Shown in pieces: positions 24,228 to 32,728 of a stretch of 64,000 nt of DNA. The notes under the pieces are model-generated. The model ran no database searches. It saw nothing but the letters and a program-made list of their open reading frames with translations, and was not told the DNA's origin. The stretch comes from Sphingopyxis sp. (GTDB taxonomy: Bacteria > Pseudomonadota > Alphaproteobacteria > Sphingomonadales > Sphingomonadaceae), in NCBI RefSeq assembly GCF_016793825.1, contig NZ_JAEULM010000021.1, forward strand, positions 124,001 to 188,000. Direction: 5' to 3'. The stretch's first letter is position 1. Every line of letters begins with the position of its first letter. Made by a program: the position numbers and the translations under genes.

Positions 24228-26164
24228 GCCTCCACCTTAGCACGCCGGGCCGCACGCCAGCCATCGGCGAGGACGCGCAGGTTTTCGGCAAGCGCGGTGA
24301 TCGCAGCTTCGTCGCCGATCGCTCCCGTCAGCCACTGCTGCGCGACATCGTGAAAGATGGTGCGACCGACGGCAAAGCCTTTGACGAGCGGAAAGGGCGC
24401 CGCGGCGACGATGCCGGCCAGCACCTCGTCCTGAGGCGCCGAGAGGCCAAGCAGAACGATACCCCGGCACAACGGGTCATGCCGCAGGATCGCCGCTTCG
24501 CTCGCCGCCCAGGCCGCAGAGTCGGTCGTCGGCTCGAGCTTCCACCAGTCCGGATAGATGCCCAGCGAATAGACATGGTCGATGACCTTGGCGATCGTCC
24601 CGCTGTCGACCGGCCCATGTTTCGACGCGATGATTTCGAGCAGGAATTCGTGCCGGGTCCGGCGGCACGCATCGAACAGCCGCAGGAGCTGGCGATCCTG
24701 CCGCGCGCGCATCTCGGCATCGTCGTCGGGATGGTAGAAGACGAGGCACTTGACGACATGATTGGTCGGCCAGTCGCGCAGCGTCATGCCGACGTCGGGC
24801 GACCCTTCGAAACGCAGCGGACGCGACCCCGGAAACTCGATCGGGCGGCCGATCCAATAGGGGTGGTCGGCCGCCGCCTCCAGCGCACGCGCGCCGAAAC
24901 GGCCATCGAGCAGAACGCCATAGCAGGGATCGCCGGCGCCCAGCCGATGAAGCGCCGCGAGCGCCAGATTCTTGAAGTGATGAACCCCCGCCTCGTCGTC
25001 CTCGCCCAGTTCGGCGAGAAGATCGTCGAACTGGCTGCGATGATCGATCGCAAGGACCGTCAGCTCGTCGCGATCGCCCTGACGGTTGCTGGACCAGTGA
25101 AGCTGTTCCAGTTCGGCGCTCTCGCGAAGGCGGTGAGGCCATCGTCCGGCAAGAAAGCGCTGCAGCTCGTCCCACGAGGCCATGGCCGGCGCGCAACCGT
25201 GACGGGACACGACAAGCGCACCGCAGGCGTTGGCGATCTCGCAGCATTTTTCAAGCGGCATGTCCTTCAGCCAGCCTCGCAGGAACCCGGCCATGAACGC
25301 ATCGCCCGCGCCAAGCACATTGAACACCTCGATCGGAAAGCCGCGCCCGACCACCCCGGCATCGAGCGACGCGGGAATCTCGCCGGGAAAGGCTACGCAG
25401 CCATCGGCACCCCGCTTGCAGACCAGCAGCGCGGTGCTCTCGGCGCGGATCGCGCGCAATGCCGCCAGCGTGTCGGTCGATCCGCCGAGGATATGGATTT
25501 CTTCCTCGGTGCCGACGATCAGGTCGCAAAGCGGCAGGACGCGCTGCAGCGCCTCGGTTACACGGCTGTCGGCGACGAACCGGTCCTCGCCATTGTCCTT
25601 GCCGGCGAGACCCCACAATACGGGGCGGTAGTCGATGTCGAAAATGACGCGACCCCCGGCCGCTCTCATCAGCGTCGCGGCCTTTAGGCTCGCCGCGAAC
25701 ACGCCGGGCTGCGACAGATGCGTTCCGTTGATCAGCAGTGCGCCCGCCGACGCGACGAAATCGGGGTCGATATCGTCGGCGGAGAGCGCCATGTCGGCGC
25801 AATTCTCGCGATAGAAAATCAGCGGAAAGGTGTCGGGATCGCGGATGCCGAGGAACACGAGCGCGGTCAGCCGGTCGGGATCGGACCGAACCCCGCGCGT
25901 CGAAACCCCTTCGCGTTCCAGCTCCTCAACGATGAAGCGCCCGAAATGATCGGCGCCGACGCGGGTGATCAGCCCGGCCCTCAAGCCCAGCCGCGATGCC
26001 CCGACCGCGGTATTCGTTGGGCTGCCGCCAATATATTTGGCGAAACTCGCCATATCCTCGAGCCGCCCGCCGATCTGCTCTCCGTAAAGATCGACCCCCG
26101 CGCGTCCCAGCGTGACGATATCCAGCCGGCGCTTTCCGCCCGATTCCTGCCCTTGTTGCACCAT
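24224..26164 (-). CDS. iolC: Fused 5-dehydro-2-deoxygluconokinase / DUF2090 aldolase-like protein (IolC)
   Basis: 646 residues from ATG 26164; the frame opens at 26200, but AAGGAGAG lies about 15 bases before 26164 and homology starts with LDIVTLGRAGVDLYGEQ. Residues 15-330 are a PfkB-type kinase (GGSPTNTAVGASRLG, YRPVLWG, catalytic GAGD at 285-288). Residues from about 345 are DUF2090, a predicted aldolase-like TIM barrel (LTVLAIDHRSQFDDLL, CYGVLLDGRFG). The kinase phosphorylates 5-dehydro-2-deoxygluconate; the second domain probably cleaves the product, which would explain the lack of a separate iolJ. First gene of the catabolic operon. Confidence 0.95.
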   Translation of the reverse strand: MVQQGQESGGKRRLDIVTLGRAGVDLYGEQIGGRLEDMASFAKYIGGSPTNTAVGASRLGLRAGLITRVGADHFGRFIVEELEREGVSTRGVRSDPDRLTALVFLGIRDPDTFPLIFYRENCADMALSADDIDPDFVASAGALLINGTHLSQPGVFAASLKAATLMRAAGGRVIFDIDYRPVLWGLAGKDNGEDRFVADSRVTEALQRVLPLCDLIVGTEEEIHILGGSTDTLAALRAIRAESTALLVCKRGADGCVAFPGEIPASLDAGVVGRGFPIEVFNVLGAGDAFMAGFLRGWLKDMPLEKCCEIANACGALVVSRHGCAPAMASWDELQRFLAGRWPHRLRESAELEQLHWSSNRQGDRDELTVLAIDHRSQFDDLLAELGEDDEAGVHHFKNLALAALHRLGAGDPCYGVLLDGRFGARALEAAADHPYWIGRPIEFPGSRPLRFEGSPDVGMTLRDWPTNHVVKCLVFYHPDDDAEMRARQDRQLLRLFDACRRTRHEFLLEIIASKHGPVDSGTIAKVIDHVYSLGIYPDWWKLEPTTDSAAWAASEAAILRHDPLCRGIVLLGLSAPQDEVLAGIVAAAPFPLVKGFAVGRTIFHDVAQQWLTGAIGDEAAITALAENLRVLADGWRAARRAKVEA

Positions 26165-26191
26165 CAGTTTCAGACCATCTCTCCTTGGCCT

Positions 26192-26263
26192 GTAACACAT
26201 ATTCCAACTTTAGAATCTTTGCAACAGATGTTTCATGTTGTCGGAATTTGGAATTCTATTTCG
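26192..26263. promoter_or_regulatory. Array of three 29-bp-phased GGAA-N6-TTCC-like sites before iolC
   Basis: GTAA-CACATA-TTCC (26192), GCAA-CAGATG-TTTC (26221) and GGAA-TTCTAT-TTCG (26250) match seven, six and seven of eight motif positions. Their starts are exactly 29 bases apart. The array covers the iolC promoter region and runs into the end of the rpiR gene. The motif is the one published for IolR of Sinorhizobium meliloti; phasing is my observation. Confidence 0.75.
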
Positions 26264-27131
26264 AACGCCGCGATTTTGGGGTGGGCGCGCGCGTCGATTC
26301 GAACGCGAAGTTGATCACCAGCGCCTGCGCGAGGCACATCGATGCCGACAACGAACGGAATTTCCGCACTTCCGACTCGCGCACCTGCAACACATGCTCC
26401 GCAGGCTTCGCGACCGGGCTCACCAGACTGTCGCTGATCGCGAGGACTCGCCCGCCGTTCGCCTTGGCGGCATTGACCACCGCAATCGTCTCTTCGGAAT
26501 AGGGATGAAAACTGATTGCGATCAGCAGGTCGTCGGGACCCATGGCATGAACCTGCTGCAGCCCCAGGCCGCCGACCCCGTCGATGAACACCGCGCGCTT
26601 GCCGGCCTGAAGCAGCGAGTAGGCGATATAGGATGCTACGGGAAAGGATCGGCGAAAGCCAGCAACATGCACCGTGTCCGCCGCGATCAGCAGGTCGACC
26701 GCCGCTTGCATGTCGGCGCCGCTGACCGTCTGCAACAAGTTCTGGATCGCAAGGCTGTTGCCCTCGACGAACTCGGATAGCAGGTTCGCAGGCTCGGCAT
26801 CCTGCGCACTGGTCGTCTGGTCCAACTGGCGCACCCGCTCCGAATAGCCGAGCGCGGCATTGTTGCTGAGCAACCCGTCGCGGAACAGGCGCTGCATCTG
26901 ACTCGCGCCTTCGAACCCGAAGCCCTTGGCAAACCGCACGATCGCCGACGGCTGAACGCCGCAGCGGTCCGCGATGACGGCCAGTGTTTCGAGCGCGATG
27001 TCGTTAGGCTCGTCAAGAATATAGCGCGCGATCTGCTTGAGCCGCTTGCTCAGCGTTTCGTATCGGCTCACGATCTCGGCGCGCAACTCTTCCGCCGAAG
27101 CCGGGGCAGTCGGGACGTCGGTCAACTTCAT
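26256..27131 (-). CDS. iolR: RpiR-family transcriptional regulator (IolR-like)
   Basis: 291 residues. The N-terminal domain is an RpiR helix-turn-helix (KQIARYILDEPNDIALETLAVIADRCGVQPSAIVRFAKGFGFEGASQMQRLF). The C-terminal SIS domain (AADTVHVAGFRRSFPVASYIAY, LIAISFHPYSEETIAVVNAAKANGGRVLAISDSLVSPVAKPAEHVLQV) binds a sugar phosphate or inositol-derived effector. It sits between iolC and the divergent iolG, each with operator arrays, so it is very likely the repressor of inositol catabolism. The symbol is given by context; this is the RpiR type found in rhizobia, not the DeoR-type IolR of Bacillus. Confidence 0.9.
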   Translation of the reverse strand: MKLTDVPTAPASAEELRAEIVSRYETLSKRLKQIARYILDEPNDIALETLAVIADRCGVQPSAIVRFAKGFGFEGASQMQRLFRDGLLSNNAALGYSERVRQLDQTTSAQDAEPANLLSEFVEGNSLAIQNLLQTVSGADMQAAVDLLIAADTVHVAGFRRSFPVASYIAYSLLQAGKRAVFIDGVGGLGLQQVHAMGPDDLLIAISFHPYSEETIAVVNAAKANGGRVLAISDSLVSPVAKPAEHVLQVRESEVRKFRSLSASMCLAQALVINFAFESTRAPTPKSRRSK

Positions 27132-27153
27132 TCTCCCGCTTCATCAAAAAAAC

Positions 27154-27254
27154 GGAATATCTGTTCAAAACTTGTAACGCAACTGTCGCCCTGTGCCATT
27201 TTCCACGCTATAGAATAATTGTTCCATCAGTATGTGAGGTGGAATTTGGTTTCA
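27154..27254. promoter_or_regulatory. 29-bp-phased GGAA-N6-TTCC-like sites between rpiR and iolG
   Basis: GGAA-TATCTG-TTCA (27154), AGAA-TAATTG-TTCC (27212) and GGAA-TTTGGT-TTCA (27241) each match seven of eight positions. The intervals are 58 and 29 bases, i.e. two and one units of 29. The last ends 15 bases before the iolG ATG. The region would control both rpiR (left) and iolG (right). Confidence 0.8.
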
Positions 27255-27269
27255 ACTGGAGAGGTTTGA

Positions 27270-28253
27270 ATGCACGATATCGCACTGATCGGCGCCGGCA
27301 GGATCGGCAAAATCCATGCGGCGAATCTTGCTGCAAGCCCGCGCCTGCGGCTAACAAGGGTCGTCGATCCCTTCCCCGAAGCCGCCGCGGCGGTCGCGGC
27401 CCGCTATGACGCACGTGTCTCGACGATCGAGGAAGCGCTCGCAGATCCATCGATCGCCGGGGTCGTGGTGGCGAGTTCGACCGACACCCACCTTCCCTAC
27501 AGCCTGGCCGCGGCCGAAGCCGGGAAAGCGATCTTCTGCGAAAAGCCGCTTGATCAGGATCTGGCCGCCGCGCGCGAATCGGCCGCGCGCTTCGAAGCGC
27601 TGCGCGCCCGCCTGTTCCTCGCCTTCAATCGCCGCTTCGACCCGAACTTCGCGGCCCTGCAGGCACGGCTTGCGGACGGCGCCGTCGGCGCGCTCGAAAC
27701 GCTGCACATCATCAGCCACGATCCCGCCCCGCCGCCGGTCGACTATGTCACAATATCGGGCGGCATCTTCAAGGATATGGTCATCCATGATTTCGACATG
27801 GCGCGCTGGCTGCTGGACGAAGAGGTGACCGAGGTTTTCGCGAGCGCTTCGGTGCTCGTGGACCCGGCAATCGGCGCGGCGGGCGATTCCGATACCGCAA
27901 AGACCATCCTGCGCACCGCGTCGGGTCGGCTCTGCATGATCTCGTCGAGCCGCCGAAGCGGATATGGCTATGACCAGCGGATCGAGGCCTTCGGGTCAAA
28001 GGGTATGATCCGCGCGCAGAACCAGCTCGAAACGACGGTCGAGACGTGGGGCGAGAGCGGGGCCGCCGCCGACCGCTTCCAGAACTTCTTCCTCGATCGC
28101 TACGCGGTCGCCTATGCCCGCGAGGCCGAACATTTCGCCGACATCCTGGACGGTGGCGCACCGCTCGTCGATTTCCGCGACGGCGTTGCGGCGCTCGCGC
28201 TCGCCGAAGCCGCCGCGCGGTCGGCACAGACGGGCGAGCGCGTGCTGCTGTAA
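27270..28253 (+). CDS. iolG: Myo-inositol 2-dehydrogenase IolG
   Basis: 327 residues, GGAGAGG upstream. The Rossmann motif is ALIGAGRIGKIHAANL; EKP is at 91-93 (FCEKPLDQDL); the family signature FNRRFDPNF is near 120; the catalytic Lys/Asp/His set is K92, D169 and H173 in GGIFKDMVIHDFDMARWL. It oxidises myo-inositol to 2-keto-myo-inositol with NAD+, the entry step for IolE. Divergent from rpiR, with three operator-like sites just upstream. Confidence 0.95.
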   Translation: MHDIALIGAGRIGKIHAANLAASPRLRLTRVVDPFPEAAAAVAARYDARVSTIEEALADPSIAGVVVASSTDTHLPYSLAAAEAGKAIFCEKPLDQDLAAARESAARFEALRARLFLAFNRRFDPNFAALQARLADGAVGALETLHIISHDPAPPPVDYVTISGGIFKDMVIHDFDMARWLLDEEVTEVFASASVLVDPAIGAAGDSDTAKTILRTASGRLCMISSSRRSGYGYDQRIEAFGSKGMIRAQNQLETTVETWGESGAAADRFQNFFLDRYAVAYAREAEHFADILDGGAPLVDFRDGVAALALAEAAARSAQTGERVLL

Positions 28254-28632
28254 TTTGCTGGTCGTCAGCAATTGACCGATTGCGGGGTTTGTCTCCCCTC
28301 CCGCTTGCGGGAGGGGAAAGCGGCTCGCGGCTGCAACGTTCCCCGCCTAAACTGGCTGGGCCTTCGGATAGGCCTTCCTACAATATCCCGCTATGCCGGC
28401 ATCCGCCTGGGGTTCCCTGGCCCTAGGCTCTTTCACTCGGTGGACAAGGACGGTCGCGGCCCGGCTTGCGGGTACCGCCAAAACCTTGCGCGTCCAGCGC
28501 ATTGCGCGGGCCAAATCAGGCCAAATCGCGGATGAACGGGGCTGAACTTTCCTGAACTTTGGAACAAGGCATTGGCGGATTTCCGCTCCTGAGCCGACAG
28601 CACCGCAACCATCGACAGCCGCCAAAAAGAAA
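28254..28632. other. Gene-free stretch between iolG and the first TonB receptor
   Basis: About 380 bases without a convincing gene. It holds a perfect hairpin at 28294-28315 and tandem short repeats near 28509-28560 (GGCCAAATC twice and CTGAACTTT twice, each with 10-base spacing). It may be decayed intergenic DNA. Confidence 0.5.
28294..28315. repeat. Perfect inverted repeat (REP-like or iolG terminator)
   Basis: CCCCTCCCGC and GCGGGAGGGG form a perfect 10-base stem around TT, 41 bases after the iolG stop. No T-run follows. This type of hairpin is common between genes in sphingomonads. Confidence 0.6.
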
Positions 28633-28654
28633 GGGGCCGAGTTTCCCCGGCCCC
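28623..28654 (-). terminator. Rho-independent terminator of the first TonB receptor
   Basis: On the minus strand GGGGCCGGGGAAACTCGGCCCC forms a GGGGCCG/CGGCCCC stem followed by TTTCTTTTT, 25 bases after the receptor stop codon at 28679. Confidence 0.85.
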
Positions 28655-28678
28655 TGCTCCAGTGCGACCCGCAGGGGA

Positions 28679-31219
28679 TCAGAATTTGAACTGGACCCCC
28701 GTCTTGACCGAATAGCCGTAACGTTCGACCTCGTCGGTCCGCGACGAAATGCCCTGGAAGACACGATAGGGTTCATCGTTGAGGTTCGATCCTTCGAGGA
28801 AGATCGTCACATTTTTCACGATGTCGTACCCGATGCGCGCGTCCCACTGATTGAAAGCGCCAACATAGAGGTCGGTATCGGTATCTTCGCCCGGCTCAAG
28901 CAGATAGGCCGAACGGTAGGTGTAGGCGATCCGTGCCGAGAGGCCGCCCTTTTCATAGGAAAGGAAGGCCGACGCCACGCGGTTCGACTGGCTTGCCAGC
29001 GGCAACCGCTCGTCACCGCGACCCGGAATGCCCTTCGCCCGCGATTTCACGAACGTGATGCTGCCGCCGACGCTGAAGCCGTCAAGCGGCGACGGCAGGA
29101 AGCTCAGTTCGGTTTGTGCGTTGATTTCGATGCCCTTGACGAACGCACTGTTGGCGTTGACCGGCATCGTCACCTGCGCATCGACCAGCGCCTGCCCCGC
29201 GAACGTGCCGCTCTGATCGATCGTCGCCGAGTAGATCGGATTTTCGATCGTCTTGTAGAAGCCGGCAATGCTGACGATACCCTTGCGACCGATGTAGAAT
29301 TCGCCAGCAATGTCATAGTTGGTCGAGGTGAGCGGTTTCAGATCGGGGTTACCCCTCGTGACTTCGTTGTCCGCCGTGTTCACGACCGTCGTCGGCGCAA
29401 GTTGTTCATAGTTGGGCCGGCCTATCGCGCGCGTCACCGCAGCGCGCAGAACAAGTGACGGTGTCGCGTTCCAGCGCAGGTTCAGGCCGGGGAACCAGTC
29501 CGAATAGCTTTGCGACCCAAAGCTGTCGTACGCCTTGTCGAGATCGGCGATAGTCGTGGTGTCGAGAATGTCCTTGGCCGCATAATTGCTCTTCGTCTTT
29601 TCCATGCGTACCCCGGGGATCGCAGTGAACTCCCCGAACTTCAACGTCGCCATCGCATAGGCAGCGAAGATCTTTTCGCGGATCAGATAGTCGGCCGCCA
29701 GGCTGTCGCCGACCGTCCCCTCCTCGTCCAGTTCGAACCCGGTCAGATTGGACTGGAAGAAGCCGTCGGCCGCCGGACGGCTGATCGTCGCGCCGAGCGG
29801 GTAGCGGCCCTTGAAGATGCTATCGATCGGGGCACCTGCAACCTGATCGAGCGTGAAATCGTCATCATAGTCGCCATAGATCACCGATTCGGCGTCATTC
29901 GTCTTGCGCCGCCGCGTGTATTTGGCACCGACCTGGATCGAGCTGTCGTCGCCGATGGCGATCGGCGTGCGGAAATCGGTGCGCGCCTGATAGAGATCCT
30001 CGCGCGCGCGGCGATGTTCATAACTTGTTTCGTCGAATTTATACTTGGTCGCATCGAACGCCGCCGCGCTCGACTGATACACCGGGATCGACCCCGACAG
30101 ATCATAGGACCCGGTAATATTCTTTGCGGCAAAGATGATTTCGTCGCGATGCGGGTCACGCTTGTTAGCCTGGGTATAGCTACCCTCGACACGCAGCCAG
30201 CTCGGCCCGAGATCGAATTCGCCGCCAAACGACGAGGTGAAGGTGTCGGAATCTTCTTCGCGCGAGCGCAGGGCGCGCTTTGCCTTGGCGGCGGCGAAAT
30301 CGCCGCTGGTCGCGGTCTGGTTCGTGATTTCCTCGTCGTCCAGGTCGACCTGGAATCCGGGGCGCGATTCCTTGTCCTTATATTTGGAATAGAGGAAGCG
30401 CGCGAAAACCTTCGCATCATCGGTCGGGCGCCAGTCGAAATTGGCGACCGCGCCATAGCGCTGACGGCGGGTGTGATAGTCGCGGAGCGTCTGGCGCAGC
30501 GGCACGAATTCGCCGTTCACCTCCTCCCATTTGCCGCCCGACTGGACGTTCTGCGCCTCGAACTCGCGGTTCGAATAGTTGAGTGCCAACACGACCCCGA
30601 ATTGCCGGTCGGGACCAAAGCGCGATCCGATCGACGCATCGAACTCATAGGGATGCTTGCCGTTCAGGTCGTACTTGCCATAGGCGGCGCGCAGGCTGCC
30701 AAACGTCCCCGGTCGGTCGAAGGCCGACACCGTTTCGATGTTGGCGGCGCCCGCGATCGCATTGGCATCCATGTCGGGGGTCAGGGTTTTCGACACCGTC
30801 ACCGCGCCGATCAGCGCCGAAGGGATATCGTCGAGTTTCACCTGGCGCGAATCGGGTTCGGGAGCGGCCGCGGTCTGACCGTTGAGGGTAACGTTGAGCA
30901 GGTCCGGCGACACCCCGCGAACCGTCAGGTAGCGGCCTTCGCCCTGATCATTGGCGACACTGAGACCCGGCAGGCGCCGCAGCGTTTCGGCGACATTCTG
31001 GTCGGGCAGGCGCCCGACGTCATCGGCGCGCACTTCATCGACCTGCGTATCGGTGTTGCGCTTCGTTTCAAGGGCGGCGCGATCCGCGGCGCGGCGGCCG
31101 CTGACGACAATCGTGTCGTCCTGCCCCGCCGTGGTCGATGCATCCTGCGCCCAGGCACCCGTCGCCGGGACGGCCAGACATGTCGTTAGCAAAAGCGCCC
31201 GTGCGAACCGCCGTGTCAT
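28679..31219 (-). CDS. TonB-dependent receptor, probable phytate or inositol-phosphate receptor
   Basis: 846 residues from ATG 31219 (signal peptide MTRRFARALLLTTCLAVPATGAWAQ). A TonB-box-like segment (DDTIVVSGRR), a plug domain (LPDQNVAETLRRLPGLSV, RYLTVRGVSPDLLNVTLNGQ) and a 22-strand barrel ending in VQFKF are visible. Such receptors import large or scarce solutes over the outer membrane with TonB energy. Between iolG and the two-component operon, with a CTGACA tandem box about 150 bases upstream and a weak RpiR-type site, so phytate or its breakdown products are the likely cargo. Substrate is inference. Confidence 0.9.
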   Translation of the reverse strand: MTRRFARALLLTTCLAVPATGAWAQDASTTAGQDDTIVVSGRRAADRAALETKRNTDTQVDEVRADDVGRLPDQNVAETLRRLPGLSVANDQGEGRYLTVRGVSPDLLNVTLNGQTAAAPEPDSRQVKLDDIPSALIGAVTVSKTLTPDMDANAIAGAANIETVSAFDRPGTFGSLRAAYGKYDLNGKHPYEFDASIGSRFGPDRQFGVVLALNYSNREFEAQNVQSGGKWEEVNGEFVPLRQTLRDYHTRRQRYGAVANFDWRPTDDAKVFARFLYSKYKDKESRPGFQVDLDDEEITNQTATSGDFAAAKAKRALRSREEDSDTFTSSFGGEFDLGPSWLRVEGSYTQANKRDPHRDEIIFAAKNITGSYDLSGSIPVYQSSAAAFDATKYKFDETSYEHRRAREDLYQARTDFRTPIAIGDDSSIQVGAKYTRRRKTNDAESVIYGDYDDDFTLDQVAGAPIDSIFKGRYPLGATISRPAADGFFQSNLTGFELDEEGTVGDSLAADYLIREKIFAAYAMATLKFGEFTAIPGVRMEKTKSNYAAKDILDTTTIADLDKAYDSFGSQSYSDWFPGLNLRWNATPSLVLRAAVTRAIGRPNYEQLAPTTVVNTADNEVTRGNPDLKPLTSTNYDIAGEFYIGRKGIVSIAGFYKTIENPIYSATIDQSGTFAGQALVDAQVTMPVNANSAFVKGIEINAQTELSFLPSPLDGFSVGGSITFVKSRAKGIPGRGDERLPLASQSNRVASAFLSYEKGGLSARIAYTYRSAYLLEPGEDTDTDLYVGAFNQWDARIGYDIVKNVTIFLEGSNLNDEPYRVFQGISSRTDEVERYGYSVKTGVQFKF

Positions 31220-31306
31220 TGTATTGCCTCTCCTCCCCGGCACGACTCCCTGTCGCGCTCGTTCGGACAGCATAATGACATAATTATTCTATATTGCAAG
31301 TGAAAT

Positions 31307-31320
31307 AGAATATATCTTGC
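31307..31320. promoter_or_regulatory. Weak GGAA-N6-TTCC-like site before the first TonB receptor
   Basis: AGAA-TATATC-TTGC matches six of eight motif positions, 88 bases before the receptor ATG. A poorer match (GACA-TAATTA-TTCT at 31277) lies 30 bases away. Taken alone this would not be reported. Confidence 0.3.
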
Positions 31321-31367
31321 ACATCGATGGCGAAAGACACGAATTATCAGGGCGCGGGGCACCCGTT

Positions 31368-31385
31368 CTGACACGAAGCTGACAG
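31368..31385 (+). promoter_or_regulatory. Tandem CTGACA box upstream of the first TonB receptor
   Basis: CTGACAC-GAAG-CTGACAG: two seven-base units with 11-base periodicity, the layout of OmpR/PhoB-family sites. It sits in the gap just past the kinase stop, upstream of the leftward receptor gene. It is oriented opposite to that gene. Confidence 0.6.
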
Positions 31386-31390
31386 AAAGT

Positions 31391-32728
31391 TCAGTCGGAT
31401 AGCGTCCAGTGCACTCGGACCTCGAGTCCCCCGAGCGGCGACCGCGCAAGCCCCAGCTCGCCGCGCGTCGCTTCTGCGAGTTCACGGGCGATCGCCAGAC
31501 CAAGTCCATGGCCTTCGTTCGCCGAATCAAGGCGGGCACCGCGCAGAATCGCTTCGTCGCGTTGCGCCGTATCGAGCCCCGGGCCATCGTCGCCGACGAG
31601 CAGGATGCGCACGCCACCCACGGTCTCCACCGAAACGCGCACGAGGCGGCGAGCATGCCGCGCGGCGTTTTCAAGCAGGGGACCAAGCAGCTCGGCGGCA
31701 TCGTCGCTGGCGAGCGGCAGCGTGGTGTCTTCATCGCAGGCCAGCGAAAAAGCGACGCGCTCGCCAGCCTCGGTCTGTTCGATGACCGCGACGAGGCGTT
31801 CGATCAGCGGCAACGCCAGCGTGCTTCGTCCTTCGTGGACAAGGCTGATCCGCGTCCGCGCCAGTTCGCCGTCGATAGCGGCGCGCACTGCCGCAATCGA
31901 CGAGTCGAGACCGTCGGCAATCGGCACCGCCCCGCTTTCGCGCGCGCGCGCGCTCTGAACAGCCAGCGCGGCGAGGGGCGTCTTGAGTCCGTGGGCCAGA
32001 TCGGCGGCGCGGCGCCTTGCCCGCATCAGATCGGCCTCACGCGCATCGGCGAGCGCGTTTATCGATTCAGTCAGCGGCGCCAGCTCGCGGGGATAAGTGC
32101 CGCCAAGACGGGCCGAAGCGTCGCGGCGGAGTCGCTCGACCTCCTGCCCGACACCGCGCAGGGGACGCAGCCCGAGACCGACCTGCGCCCAGGCCGCGAG
32201 CGCGAGGACGATCCAGAGGAGCGTCAGGAACAGCACCATTTCGCGCCCGAATTCGCGTTGCGCGGGTGCGAGCTTGGCAAGGTCATAGCCCAACTGGACG
32301 ATAACCGCGGGCTCCTGCGGCTGAAGACGGATCGCCCTCTCCATCAACAACAGCCGCTGTCCGAAAGGACCAGCCGTGCGGCGGATATGCCAGGCATCGG
32401 CCGGCGCCGTCGCTGTACGCGGCAGGCGGCTGTCCCACAGCGAAATCGATCGGATCGTCCCCTTGGCGGTCGAGGCCTGCCAATAAAGCCCGCCGGCGGG
32501 AACCGCGAAGCGCGGGTCGGCGGGTTCGGACCCGGCAACCGGCATACCCCCCGACAGGCGAAGGTCGGCAAGCAGCGGCCGAACCTGGACCAGAAGTTCG
32601 TCCTCAACGCGCCGCTCGACATGTCCATTGAACAGCCAGGTCATCGCGAACCAGGCGACGATCAGCGCCAACGCGATCGCAACCCCGGCTCCCGCGATCA
32701 GCCGAAGCCGGAGCGATCCGCTCTTCAT
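31391..32728 (-). CDS. Sensor histidine kinase (PhoQ/QseC-like)
   Basis: 445 residues. Two membrane helices (about 10-33 and 165-184) enclose a periplasmic sensor of 130 residues. A HAMP-like region follows, then the H-box RRRAADLAHGLKTPLAAL (His246) and the ATPase domain with N-box LLGPLLENAARHA and G-boxes GDDGPGLD and GHGLGLAI. It overlaps the response regulator by ATGA, so they form one two-component system. Location between two TonB receptors and beside a phytase suggests that it senses phytate, calcium, iron or phosphate; the signal is unknown. Confidence 0.92.
   Translation of the reverse strand: MKSGSLRLRLIAGAGVAIALALIVAWFAMTWLFNGHVERRVEDELLVQVRPLLADLRLSGGMPVAGSEPADPRFAVPAGGLYWQASTAKGTIRSISLWDSRLPRTATAPADAWHIRRTAGPFGQRLLLMERAIRLQPQEPAVIVQLGYDLAKLAPAQREFGREMVLFLTLLWIVLALAAWAQVGLGLRPLRGVGQEVERLRRDASARLGGTYPRELAPLTESINALADAREADLMRARRRAADLAHGLKTPLAALAVQSARARESGAVPIADGLDSSIAAVRAAIDGELARTRISLVHEGRSTLALPLIERLVAVIEQTEAGERVAFSLACDEDTTLPLASDDAAELLGPLLENAARHARRLVRVSVETVGGVRILLVGDDGPGLDTAQRDEAILRGARLDSANEGHGLGLAIARELAEATRGELGLARSPLGGLEVRVHWTLSD

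Noticed and set aside
31277-31320. RpiR-type array before TonB receptor 1
   Set aside because: Only one six-of-eight and one five-of-eight match; listed as a weak site, not counted as evidence for regulation.
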